From Actinomycetes bacterium (GTDB lineage: Bacteria; Actinomycetota; Acidimicrobiia; IMCC26256; JANYLB01), in assembly GCA_025363815.1 (NCBI GenBank), contig JANYLB010000054.1, forward strand, positions 82,132 through 146,131: a DNA stretch of 64,000 nucleotides, written 5' to 3'. Positions 7,421 through 14,627 of the stretch are shown one piece after another. Both the position numbers and the translations under genes were made by a program. Below the pieces are notes generated by a model. It saw only the letters and a list, made by a program, of their open reading frames with translations. It had not been told where the DNA came from and ran no database searches. Every line of letters begins with the position of its first letter. Within the stretch, counting starts at the first letter, position 1.

Positions 7421-9151
7421 GTGCTGATCAGCGACTTGATCTCCGACGCGGCCCGGCGCGCACCAAGCGGTCTTGCGCTCGTGACCGAGGCCGGGCCGGT
7501 CACTTTCATCGAGCTCGACCGCCGCGTTCAATCGCTCTCACGCGGGCTGGACCGGGTGAGCGACGCGGGTGATCGGGTCGCGATCCTCGCCGGGAACCGC
7601 GCCGAGTACGTCGAGTGCTACTACGGCGTACCCCTGGCCGGGCGCGTTCTCGTCTTGTTGAACCAACGTCTCCATCCAAAGGAGTGGACCGCCGCGCTCG
7701 CTCGATCCGGAGCGCGGGTCCTCATCACGGAGTCCGAGCTTCTCGCCGGCGTCGACGTGCAGGATCTGCACAGCGCCGGGGTCGAGACAATCGTCGGGCT
7801 CGACGATGTATTGCCCTTCGACCTCAGCTACGCCAGTCTCGTACGGTCGGAGACGAACACGACAGGTGCTCCCCGGACAGGCGAGCGTGACGATCGACCG
7901 GCATGGCTCGTCGGCACCAGCGGCACCACTGGTTCGCCCAAGCTCGCGACCCTCTCCCACGCCGGCCTGCTCGCCGCGGTCGAGAGCACCCTCGTCGCGC
8001 GACCCGTGCGTGACGATGACACGCTCCTCACTCCGTTCCCGTTGTGTCACGTCGCGGGCTACAACGTGTTGGTCATGCACCGTCGCGACCGGCCCGTGGT
8101 TCTCATGCGCCGCTTCGACCCACATTGCCTCGCGGAGCTCGTGCATGAGCACGCCGTGACGATGCTTTCGCTCGCACCGACGATGATCGCGATGCTCCTC
8201 GACGAGCCCGACGTTCGCGACGACGACCTCGCGACGGTGCGCGCGCTCGGCTATGGCGCTTCGCCGATCCCGGCGCCGGTGCTCAGGGCCACCGTCGCCC
8301 GCTGGGATTGGGACCTTTCGCAGGGTTACGGCATGACCGAGCTCTCGGGCAATGCCGTATTCCTCGGCCCCGACGAACACCGTCGGGCTGCGGCCGGCGA
8401 CAACCGCATGCTGCGCGCCGCCGGTCAACCTGCTCCGGGGGTCGAGCTCGCGCTCGCGCCCCTCACTGACGAGGTCCTCGTGCGTGCTCCCCAGTTGATG
8501 GTCGGCTACTGGGCCGATCCCGCGGCGAGCGCAGACGCGTTGCGCGACGGCTGGCTGCACACCGGCGACGTCGGTCGGATCGACGACGACGGCTTGCTGA
8601 CCATCGTCGACCGACTCAAAGACGTGATCATCAGCGGCGGCGAGAACGTCGCGTCACTCGAGGTCGAAGACGTGCTGCACCGCCATCCTGGCGTCGCCGA
8701 GGTCGCGGTCATCGGGCTGCCGGATGAACGGTGGGGCCAGAGGGTGTGTGCGGTGATCGTCGCGCGATCGGGCGCGCGCGTCGAGGCGCACGAGCTGATC
8801 GCGCTGTGCCGGAGGCACCTCGCCGGATTCAAGACACCCCGCGCCCTGTTCCTCTGCCCCCAGCTCCCCCGCAACGCTGCCGGCAAGGTGCGAAAGCTCC
8901 AGCTCCGTGCCGAGCTCATCGCGAATCCGGGCCAAGATGGCCCCGACGGATGGAGAGTACCCATGGATACTGACCGGACCCCGGAAGACGACGACATCAG
9001 CGAGCTGATCGGGATCGACGACGACGCGTTGCCCCGCACCGACCGCGACGAAGACGAGCAGGCAGCAGCCGACCTGCTCGTGGTCGATCAGACCGAGCTC
9101 GAGGAGCTCGGCCTGGTCCTCGACGATCCCCACCAACCCATCGACGAGTAG
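7421..9151 (+). CDS. Acyl-CoA synthetase (AMP-binding, ANL family) with acidic C-terminal tail
   Basis: A 576-residue adenylate-forming enzyme. Residues 166-174 are TSGTTGSPK (ATP/phosphate loop). Further motifs are 'QGYGMTELSG', 'GWLHTGDVG', 'DRLKDVIISGGENV' and the catalytic-lysine region 'NAAGKVRKLQLRAEL'. Such enzymes activate fatty or aromatic acids to acyl-CoA through an acyl-AMP. The GTG at 7421 gives the normal family N-terminus; longer in-frame extensions look non-coding. Unusually, after the normal end there is a 62-residue highly acidic tail (residues 515-576) that begins with an in-frame ATG at 8963 preceded by GGAGAG at ideal spacing. The tail may also be made as a separate peptide. 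Confidence 0.88.
   Translation: MLISDLISDAARRAPSGLALVTEAGPVTFIELDRRVQSLSRGLDRVSDAGDRVAILAGNRAEYVECYYGVPLAGRVLVLLNQRLHPKEWTAALARSGARVLITESELLAGVDVQDLHSAGVETIVGLDDVLPFDLSYASLVRSETNTTGAPRTGERDDRPAWLVGTSGTTGSPKLATLSHAGLLAAVESTLVARPVRDDDTLLTPFPLCHVAGYNVLVMHRRDRPVVLMRRFDPHCLAELVHEHAVTMLSLAPTMIAMLLDEPDVRDDDLATVRALGYGASPIPAPVLRATVARWDWDLSQGYGMTELSGNAVFLGPDEHRRAAAGDNRMLRAAGQPAPGVELALAPLTDEVLVRAPQLMVGYWADPAASADALRDGWLHTGDVGRIDDDGLLTIVDRLKDVIISGGENVASLEVEDVLHRHPGVAEVAVIGLPDERWGQRVCAVIVARSGARVEAHELIALCRRHLAGFKTPRALFLCPQLPRNAAGKVRKLQLRAELIANPGQDGPDGWRVPMDTDRTPEDDDISELIGIDDDALPRTDRDEDEQAAADLLVVDQTELEELGLVLDDPHQPIDE
8963..9151 (+). CDS. Possible internal acidic small protein (in frame with the acyl-CoA ligase)
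   Basis: An ATG at 8963 with GGAGAG five nucleotides upstream opens a 62-residue frame that shares the ligase stop. The peptide is rich in Asp/Glu ('EDDDISELIGIDDDALP', 'TDRDEDEQAAADLLV') and ends 'LDDPHQPIDE'. Its composition is unlike the ligase. Either a once separate gene has fused, or it is produced both ways. No family is recognised with certainty. Confidence 0.35.
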   Translation: MDTDRTPEDDDISELIGIDDDALPRTDRDEDEQAAADLLVVDQTELEELGLVLDDPHQPIDE

Positions 9152-9230
9152 CGGGCAAGAAGTAGTCCCGCCGCCGGCCCGGAGGAGATCGAGTCGGTTG
9201 CCGGCTCCCCGGCAAGTCATGGTCGACCGG

Positions 9231-9493
9231 TTAGGGCGTTAACGCTCCCAACCCGCGTTCTACCATCGAGGGGAACGCGTTGGTTAACAACCACGCGAAT
9301 TCAGGTGATCGTGTTGGCATCGCCGCGAATGATCACGTTTCCCTGGTTCACGATCGAGAGCAGTGTCCCCACGATCGCCGCGATGACGAGCGTCCGTCGC
9401 AGCGTGTCGGGGAGGGTACGCGACGCGCAGCGCCTCGCGCGGTGTGACCCAAGCAGGCGTTCCCGCGCGTTTGGGGTCCATGCCGTTAGTCAT
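9231..9493 (-). pseudogene. Frameshifted NrtS-like small membrane protein remnant
   Basis: Three overlapping pieces in different frames join into one plausible protein. Frame A from the ATG at 9493 gives 'MTNGMDPKRAGTPAWVTPRE' and continues 'ALRVAYPP'. Frame B gives 'DTLRRTLVIAAIVGTLLSIV' and 'NQGNVIIRGDANTIT' then a stop. Frame C gives 'EFAWLLTNAFPSMVERGLGA' then 'LTP'. Removing one C from the CCCC run at 9409-9412 and one T at 9303 restores a single frame. The pattern LRR-x(n)-VGT-x(n)-NQG followed by a second hydrophobic segment recalls the NrtS nitrate/nitrite transporter family, recalled from memory, not searched. It could be decay or sequencing error. It starts 3 bp after the TAA of the DUF3179 gene on the same strand. 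Confidence 0.45.
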
Positions 9494-10670
9494 CGATCAC
9501 CATGGTGGCCGGTCGGAACGCGGCCCACGCGAACCAGAACGAGTCGACGTGCGCGACGGCTGCGAGCGAGCGTCCGGCAAGCGGGCCCTGGACGGCGTTC
9601 CCGAGAACATTCCAGATGGTGCGCGTCTCACGGTCACGGAATCCACCGGCGATCGGGTCGAAATGGAGGCGGCGTCCGTCGACGGTCGGGTCGAACACGC
9701 CCGTCGCCCCGACGTCGCGCCCGGCCGCGACCGATGCGGTATCGAGTGCCGATGTCGTTCCGCGCTGGAACCACACGACAAGCTGTGTCCCAGAGATCCG
9801 AGGCTCAATGACCCGGCGGCGGCGCAGCACATCGTGCGGGATCGCGACTGCGGACGTATCGGTGGCAATGCCGACGACTCGGGTCTTGGCGGTGAGTCGA
9901 CCGTCCACCTTCCCGTCGAAGAGGAATGGCCGTGACTGCGTGTCGTCGTAGCCGGGGTAGGGGTTGGTGCCGTAGGACCTCCGGTTGCCGGTGTCCCGGC
10001 TGAGCACCCAGTCGTGCGGATGGGCCCGTCGCCACTCGCCCCATGAGACGGTCTGCACCGGGAACGCGGCGAGCTCCTTGCCTGTCAGCACACCCGCTGC
10101 CGCACGCCCCGCGAGTTGCGGCCAGAGTGACCGTGTCTGACGGTCGAACATCACGAGATCTGAGTTGTAGAGCAGCCCCGACACGCCGAAGTCGAGCACA
10201 CGGCCACCAAGCCGTCGGTCGAAGGCGAGCGCGCTGTTGCACAAAGGGCAATAGCTCACCGCCACCGGTATCCCGACCACCGTGTCGTTGACAATCTCGT
10301 GCCAGAGCAGAATCTGCACTGGGTACGCGCGAGTCTGGCCCTTCAGCTCGAGCGAGAGCACCGGCTCTCGGTCGTTCAGCCACGAGACGTGGTCGGCGCG
10401 TTGGAAGCGAGGAGCGTCGACGGCTGGAATGCCGTCAGGACCGGGGCCACCGGGGCGGAGCGCGGATGGGTCGATCGTCGGCTTCGGAAGTCCCTCCGCG
10501 GTGGGGTTATCGAGCCCACTCGGAACGTCCTCATGTGCGCTCGGGAGGATCCGGGCCAGCCGCGTCGTCGGGCCGCCGCGCGTGGCGTCGGTCGCACCGT
10601 TGGATCTGCACGCCACCGCGACGACACTCAGCAGGAGGCCTAGCGCCACGAGGCGTACGGATCGCGTCAC
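9486..10670 (-). CDS. DUF3179 domain-containing lipoprotein
   Basis: A 394-residue protein. The N-terminus 'VTRSVRLVALGLLLSVVAVAC' minus its last residue is a signal peptide ending in a VAVAC lipobox, so it is probably lipid-anchored outside the membrane. The body has the DUF3179 hallmarks 'LSLELKGQTRAYPVQILLWH' and 'VSYCPLCNSALAFDR', then 'FGVSGLLYNSDLVMFDRQT' and 'SLWPQL'. DUF3179 has no established biochemical role. The GTG at 10670 overlaps the TlpA-like gene stop (GTGA), placing it in a ccdA-tlpA operon; the paired Cys of 'CPLC' could be a redox or metal site. Longer upstream starts overlap the TlpA-like gene and were rejected. Confidence 0.85.
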   Translation of the reverse strand: MTRSVRLVALGLLLSVVAVACRSNGATDATRGGPTTRLARILPSAHEDVPSGLDNPTAEGLPKPTIDPSALRPGGPGPDGIPAVDAPRFQRADHVSWLNDREPVLSLELKGQTRAYPVQILLWHEIVNDTVVGIPVAVSYCPLCNSALAFDRRLGGRVLDFGVSGLLYNSDLVMFDRQTRSLWPQLAGRAAAGVLTGKELAAFPVQTVSWGEWRRAHPHDWVLSRDTGNRRSYGTNPYPGYDDTQSRPFLFDGKVDGRLTAKTRVVGIATDTSAVAIPHDVLRRRRVIEPRISGTQLVVWFQRGTTSALDTASVAAGRDVGATGVFDPTVDGRRLHFDPIAGGFRDRETRTIWNVLGNAVQGPLAGRSLAAVAHVDSFWFAWAAFRPATMVIDD

Positions 10671-11347
10671 GTCGCGATGCCGTAGAGCTGTTGGATCGTC
10701 TGGCGCAACGCGGTCTCGGGGATCGCCCCGCGTTGGACGGTCACGAGCTTCCCGTTGGCGCCATAGAACGCGGTGATGGGCATGCCGTTGCCGCCACCGA
10801 GCGCGTCGTGCAATCCACTGCCCTGCGAACCGGCGACGTCTTCGGCCAGCGGCCACCAGGTGATGTGGTGTCGCTTGGGCATGAAGTCGCGGTCGCCGGT
10901 TTCGAGCGAGTTGACGCCGACGAACTGGACTCTGCCCTTGAGCTCCTCGGAAACCTTGGCGAAGCCAGGGAGCTCTTCGTCGCATGCAGTGCACCACGAC
11001 GCGAAGAAGTTCACCACCAATGGCTTGCCGCGGAAGTTGGCCAACCGCACCCGTTCCTTTCCGTGCAGCGCCGGGAGGTCGAAGCGGCTCGGTTCGATCA
11101 CTCCGGCGCCCGACGTTCCCGCGCCGGAGAACGCTGCGATTGCGACGATGACGAGCACGGAGAGCGCGGCCGCGCCGACACCCCAGCTGAGCCCTCTCCC
11201 ACGCTTCGCAGCACGGCGCTGCCGCGACGGCGTTGATCGCGCCTTGGGTGCCGTCCTCGGCCCAGGGGCATTGGCCTTGGCCGTTCCCGGCGCAGGTTTG
11301 GGGCCGGGAGAATTGCCGGGCATCCTCTTGGACGAACGCTTGGTCAT
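10667..11347 (-). CDS. TlpA/ResA-like membrane-anchored thioredoxin
   Basis: A 226-residue protein with a long Pro/Ala/Lys/Arg-rich cytoplasmic head (1-52), one membrane anchor (about 55-75) and an extracytoplasmic thioredoxin fold. The active site is Trp118-Cys119-Thr-Ala-Cys122 in 'NFFASWCTACDEELPGF', and the cis-Pro lies in 'GNGMPITAFYG'. Its role is reduction of disulfides outside the membrane, as in cytochrome c maturation, with electrons from CcdA, which is encoded 10 bp upstream. It overlaps the DUF3179 gene downstream by 4 nt. The basic head is longer than usual. Confidence 0.88.
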   Translation of the reverse strand: MTKRSSKRMPGNSPGPKPAPGTAKANAPGPRTAPKARSTPSRQRRAAKRGRGLSWGVGAAALSVLVIVAIAAFSGAGTSGAGVIEPSRFDLPALHGKERVRLANFRGKPLVVNFFASWCTACDEELPGFAKVSEELKGRVQFVGVNSLETGDRDFMPKRHHITWWPLAEDVAGSQGSGLHDALGGGNGMPITAFYGANGKLVTVQRGAIPETALRQTIQQLYGIAT

Positions 11348-11357
11348 AACTGTCCTT

Positions 11358-12131
11358 TCAGCCGAGGAAAACGAACCTGTCCAGACCCACGGCCCGCATC
11401 GCGGATTGGATCTGGCTGGTCACCCAGGTGAGGCGGTTGAGGGTCAGGAGAACTCCGAAGAACGCGAGTGAGAGTGCCGACACCGCGGTGATCGCGGTGA
11501 AATGGCGTTTCACCCAGCCGAACGCGCCGGTCAGACGGCCGAACGCGAGGCCAGTGGCCATGAATGGCACCGCCAGTCCGAGCGAGTAAGCCGCGAGGAG
11601 CGACGCCCCGCGGGTCGCCTCGCCGCTTCTCGCTGCGAGGGCGAGCACGGAGCCGAGCACCGGACCGATGCACGGCGTCCAGCCGAACGCGAACGCGGCA
11701 CCGGCGATCGGTGCGGAGAACGGTCCGAACTTGGTTGCACTCGGATGAAATCGCTTCTCTGCGTAGAGCCATGGTGCACGGACCACGAGTGACGCCAGCA
11801 CGAACAACGCCATCGCGAGGACGACGAGGCCCGAGATCCGCGTGAGCGTCGCCTGGTTCCGGATCAGGGCTCCACCCAACGCCGTCGCGGAAAGACCGAG
11901 AAGTATGAACACGGTCGAAAACCCGGCGATGAACAGACCTGTATTGCGCGCGATCCGCAACGAATGTCGGCGGCCACCGTCACGTATCTCGGCCACCTCG
12001 AGGCCGGTCACGATCGAGAGGTAGGCGGGAACGAGCGGGAGGACGCACGGCGACAGGAACGACACGACCCCACCGCCGAACGCCGCCGCGTAGCCGACGC
12101 CGTTGCCGACGCCGACGCCGACGCCGATCAT
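11358..12131 (-). CDS. ccdA: CcdA-type thiol-disulfide transmembrane reductase
   Basis: A 257-residue polytopic protein of the DsbD-beta/CcdA family that passes electrons from cytoplasmic thioredoxin across the membrane. Its redox cysteines are visible in 'FLSPCVLPLVPAYLS' and in 'FGWTPCIGPVLGSVLALA'. Six hydrophobic segments can be counted. The ATG at 12131 overlaps the zinc-finger gene stop (ATGA) and is preferred over an upstream start at 12164. The first codons form a GGCGTC hexanucleotide repeat encoding GVGVGVGNGVG. The likely partner is the TlpA-like thioredoxin downstream. Confidence 0.9.
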   Translation of the reverse strand: MIGVGVGVGNGVGYAAAFGGGVVSFLSPCVLPLVPAYLSIVTGLEVAEIRDGGRRHSLRIARNTGLFIAGFSTVFILLGLSATALGGALIRNQATLTRISGLVVLAMALFVLASLVVRAPWLYAEKRFHPSATKFGPFSAPIAGAAFAFGWTPCIGPVLGSVLALAARSGEATRGASLLAAYSLGLAVPFMATGLAFGRLTGAFGWVKRHFTAITAVSALSLAFFGVLLTLNRLTWVTSQIQSAMRAVGLDRFVFLG

Positions 12132-12370
12132 CCTCGCCGCACCAGGTCTTGGCCGTACCGGCACAGCCGCGCCGTGGCGGGTCGAGGTCCGGACCGTTCG
12201 GCGATCCGACGGAGGGAATGACGCACGAGCCGTCGAGTCTCGGCGTCGGTGCTGCAGTCGAAGCAGACCTGAAGGTGAGCCGCCGCGCGCTGCGCCGGAT
12301 CGCCGCGCAGTTCGTGGTCCAGATAGGCCTGAACGAGGCGACTCAGTTCACGGTGAGGCAGAATGGACAT
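12128..12370 (-). CDS. Zinc-finger (zf-HC2) anti-sigma-like protein, first copy
   Basis: An 80-residue soluble protein with the zf-HC2/ZAS signature His32-x3-Cys36-x2-Cys39 ('AHLQVCFDC') after a helix 'SRLVQAYLDHEL'. ZAS proteins such as RsrA bind ECF sigma factors and can sense thiol state through these ligands. It resembles the protein at 13008 ('GRVLQAYLDGQV ... HLEACRRC') and is divergent from the sigma gene at 12442. It overlaps ccdA by ATGA, so it leads the thiol-redox operon. No transmembrane segment is present. Whether it or the 13008 copy binds the sigma factor is open. Confidence 0.75.
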   Translation of the reverse strand: MSILPHRELSRLVQAYLDHELRGDPAQRAAAHLQVCFDCSTDAETRRLVRHSLRRIAERSGPRPATARLCRYGQDLVRRG

Positions 12371-12377
12371 CGGGGAG

Positions 12378-12435
12378 GGAACCCGGTTCGGAGGGCTTCG
12401 ATTCCCTGGAATGCGGCGCCGGGGAACCGGGTTCC
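12378..12435. promoter_or_regulatory. Mirror-symmetric divergent ECF-type promoter/operator
   Basis: Between the divergent zinc-finger and sigma genes lie three dyads: GGAACCCGGTTC (12378-12389), ATTCCCTGGAAT (12401-12412) and GGAACCGGGTTCC (12423-12435). The middle dyad is centred at 12406.5, the midpoint of the outer two. Read on each strand, GGAACC is followed by exactly 17 bp and then ATTCC, and the start codon lies 36 or 37 bp further on (12442 plus, 12370 minus). GGAAC is a usual -35 core for ECF sigma factors. The -10 assignment is inference. Confidence 0.6.
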
Positions 12436-12441
12436 GTTCAT

Positions 12442-13011
12442 GTGGAGCAGGCTGAACTGACCGCCGGCGACCGGCGCCGCGAGGCGTTCGCTCGCTACGT
12501 CGTCCCCGAGGTCGACGTCTTGCTGCGAGTGGCACTCTCGCTCACGCGAAGGACCGTCGACGCCGAGGACCTTGTGCAGGACACGTTGCTGCGCGCGTTC
12601 CACGCCATGGATCGCTTCGATGGTGAGCACCCGCGCGCCTGGCTCCTCACCATCATGCGCAACGCCGAGGTGAACCGGCACCGGCGACGGCGCCCCGAGC
12701 TTCTGCGCGATCCCGACGCATCACTGGCGAAGCTCGCAGCTGTCCCCTCATCGGGTGCCGGTGACCCGGAGACCGTCGTCGTCGGTGAAACCTTCGACGC
12801 CGTTGTCGCCGACGCTTACAACGCACTGCCTGAACGACATCGGGAAGTGGTTCGGCTCATCGATCTTGATGGTTTGTCGTACGCGGAGACTGCCGGGGTG
12901 CTCGGCGTACCGGTCGGAACGGTCATGAGTCGGCTGCATCGGGCCCGGGCACGCATGCGCGACCGGCTCGCCGCCGCCGGGCTCGCGCCGAAGCGAGGAG
13001 GTAAGGGATGA
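12442..13011 (+). CDS. ECF-family RNA polymerase sigma factor
   Basis: A 189-residue sigma factor with region 2 ('LTRRTVDAEDLVQDTLLRAF', 'GEHPRAWLLTIMRNAEVNRH') and region 4 ('ALPERHREVVRLIDLDGLSY', 'AETAGVLGVPVGTVMSRLHR'). Neighbouring zinc-finger ZAS genes recall the redox-controlled SigR-RsrA type. The GTG at 12442 fits the domain start; no good Shine-Dalgarno is seen. Its stop overlaps the start of the following zinc-finger gene (ATGA), the normal arrangement for a sigma and its cognate anti-sigma. It may drive both halves of the symmetric promoter at 12378-12435, that is itself and the zf-ccdA-tlpA operon. Confidence 0.88.
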   Translation: MEQAELTAGDRRREAFARYVVPEVDVLLRVALSLTRRTVDAEDLVQDTLLRAFHAMDRFDGEHPRAWLLTIMRNAEVNRHRRRRPELLRDPDASLAKLAAVPSSGAGDPETVVVGETFDAVVADAYNALPERHREVVRLIDLDGLSYAETAGVLGVPVGTVMSRLHRARARMRDRLAAAGLAPKRGGKG

Positions 13012-13310
13012 AAATTCGTAGGTCGCGGTCGTCTCATGCCGATGCGATGGCATCGTGTCGTGAAGTGGGTCGCGTGTTGCAGGCGTACCTCGACGGTCAG
13101 GTCGATGAGGTCACCGCTCGGCGAATCGGCACCCACCTCGAGGCGTGCCGAAGGTGCGGGATGGAAGCCCACGTCTACGAGGAGCTCAAGCAGGCGCTGG
13201 CCCGACACGCGCCGAACGTCGACGCCGCGCTCGTAGAGCGGGTGCAGGCGTTCGGCCGTGAACTCGTCAACGCACCACCCGGCGACACCGCAGATCCCTC
13301 GTCCGGGTGA
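13008..13310 (+). CDS. Zinc-finger (zf-HC2) anti-sigma factor, second copy
   Basis: A 100-residue protein with 'THLEACRRCGME' (H-x3-C-x2-C) and an upstream helix 'CREVGRVLQAYLDGQV'. The additional Cys in 'MASCREVG' is placed like the first Cys of ZAS anti-sigma factors, so this copy has a fuller ligand set than the 12128 gene. It overlaps the sigma gene stop by 4 nt, arguing that it is the direct anti-sigma. There is no membrane anchor, so it acts in the cytoplasm. Redox or metal release is inferred from the family. Confidence 0.8.
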   Translation: MKIRRSRSSHADAMASCREVGRVLQAYLDGQVDEVTARRIGTHLEACRRCGMEAHVYEELKQALARHAPNVDAALVERVQAFGRELVNAPPGDTADPSSG

Positions 13311-13424
13311 GCCACCCGACGACACGTTCCCCCACGCGAGCCCCAGGGCCAGTGTGGAAGATCCGGCCGCCGGACCCCCGCCCCGCTAGCGGCCGGATCA
13401 GGTATCTCGACCGGGGTCGCAGCC

Positions 13425-13787
13425 GTGGGCATCGCGCTCGCGATCGCGCTTGGCTGGACCCTGCTCGCGCTCCGCAGTCCGACCACGACCTATCACCTCG
13501 CGCCAGTGCTCGTGACCATCGCGCCGATCTGGATCATCCGTCGACAAGGCAACGCCCGGGGGAAGCACGCGATCCAATACATCGTTATCGGCGCTCGCCA
13601 TGCGTACTCGCATGTTCACGGGACGGCTCGCGCAGTTGCCGCACGCCTACCCGACGTGGTCGGTAGCAATCCAGCAGGCCGCCGCCCAGTTCTTCATGGA
13701 CGTCGAGGGCCGCCGCGCTCGACCAGCCCAACCGGATACGACCAACTGAGGGTCGAATTCCCGACACCGAAACCCGCACCGAACTAG
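13425..13787 (+). CDS. Doubtful small membrane ORF running into a gene remnant
   Basis: The first 50 or so residues look real: a hydrophobic helix 'GIALAIALGWTLLALRS' and 'TTYHLAPVLVTIAPIWIIRR'. After about 13590 the frame enters sequence whose coding sense lies in another frame (the 13600-13749 remnant), so the C-terminal half is probably meaningless. A GTG start at 13425 is the first usable one, but the frame is open further upstream without a start. It is best viewed as a truncated membrane-protein gene joined to a fragment. Confidence 0.3.
   Translation: MGIALAIALGWTLLALRSPTTTYHLAPVLVTIAPIWIIRRQGNARGKHAIQYIVIGARHAYSHVHGTARAVAARLPDVVGSNPAGRRPVLHGRRGPPRSTSPTGYDQLRVEFPTPKPAPN
13600..13749 (+). 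pseudogene. C-terminal remnant of a dihydrolipoamide-dehydrogenase-like flavoprotein
   Basis: In this frame 49 residues include 'LAQLPHAYPTWSVAIQQAAA' and then 'QFFMDVEGRRARPAQ'. This resembles the dimerisation-domain end of pyridine-nucleotide disulfide oxidoreductases, where an HxxPT motif supplies the catalytic His of the partner subunit. The FAD and NAD domains and the redox disulfide are absent. It therefore looks like the last tenth of a lost gene, lying next to intact redox genes. Recognition is from memory of the family. Confidence 0.45.
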
Positions 13788-13803
13788 ACACGGGAGGAAC
13801 ACC

Positions 13804-14451
13804 ATGACCGGACAACTCAACAGCCAGCTGGCGGATCTGTCAGCCGCGTTCGCGCTGCCAGAAGACATTCGCACAACGCTCCAAGCCGCAAACGCCGACA
13901 TCGCCGAGGCCGCAGCTGCTCCCGGCCTCGCGGTCGGCGAACGAGCGCCGGACTTCACCCTGCCCGACGCCTCCGGTCACGCGGTCACACTGTCGGAGCG
14001 ACTGGCGTCGGTCCCAGTGGTGCTGTCCTTCTACCGAGGCGACTGGTGCCCCTACTGCAACCTCGAGCTCCGCGCGCTCCAGGCTCACCTCCCTGAGATC
14101 CACGCGCTTGGCGGCTCGGTGATCGCGATCAGTCCGCAGTCGCCCGATCGCGCCGCACCCCTCGCCGAGCGCGAGGGTCTCGGCTTTGACGTTCTGAGCG
14201 ATATCCATCAGGAGACGATCCGAGCCTACCGATTGCAGTTCACGCCACCCGCGGCCGTGAAAGAAGTCTACGTCAATGTCTTCGGCAACGATCTCTCGAG
14301 GCAGAACGCGGATGGCAGCTGGGATCTTCCGGTTCCCGCGACGTTCGTGATCGATCGGGGCGCGATTGTCCGTGCCGCTTTTGTCTCAGCCGACTACACC
14401 ACGCGTATGGAGCCCTCCGACATCCTCGACGAACTGCGCCGTCTGCAGTAG
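13804..14451 (+). CDS. Peroxiredoxin-like (AhpC/TSA family) protein
   Basis: A 215-residue thioredoxin-fold protein with 'GERAPDFTLPDASG' and the active-site segment 'LSFYRGDWCPYCNLELRAL' (Cys82, Cys85). The CxxC differs from the PxxxTxxC of classical peroxiredoxins, so it belongs to the peroxiredoxin-like/Bcp-related group with a thioredoxin-type site. An N-terminal helix of about 40 residues precedes the fold. The start has a strong GGGAGGAA ribosome site. It probably reduces peroxides or acts as a thiol reductase in the cytoplasm, and belongs with the redox block on its left. Confidence 0.85.
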   Translation: MTGQLNSQLADLSAAFALPEDIRTTLQAANADIAEAAAAPGLAVGERAPDFTLPDASGHAVTLSERLASVPVVLSFYRGDWCPYCNLELRALQAHLPEIHALGGSVIAISPQSPDRAAPLAEREGLGFDVLSDIHQETIRAYRLQFTPPAAVKEVYVNVFGNDLSRQNADGSWDLPVPATFVIDRGAIVRAAFVSADYTTRMEPSDILDELRRLQ

Positions 14452-14627
14452 TGCCACTGACGCCTGCGTAGCTGGCTCCGTCGAACCACCGCGACGACCT
14501 CGGCAGTCGAGGGACAATCCCCGACGCCTTCGGCCACGTAGGACAAACACAGCCGACGGCCGGCATCGATCACCGCCACGCCCGAGAGGCGCCGCCAGTC
14601 ATAGGTGAGATAGCCCCGATGCAGGGT
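14452..14627. other. Unassigned stretch between peroxiredoxin-like gene and IS30 remnant
   Basis: No ORF with coding character, repeat or hairpin was recognised in these 176 bp. On the minus strand a frame continues from the transposase fragment ('LHRGYLTYDWRRLSGVAVID') but matches nothing I know. Confidence 0.4.

Noticed and set aside
9284..9493. 69-codon ORF as an intact gene
   Set aside because: Its second half is Arg/Asp/His nonsense; the hydrophobic sequence continues in another frame, so it was treated as a frameshifted remnant.
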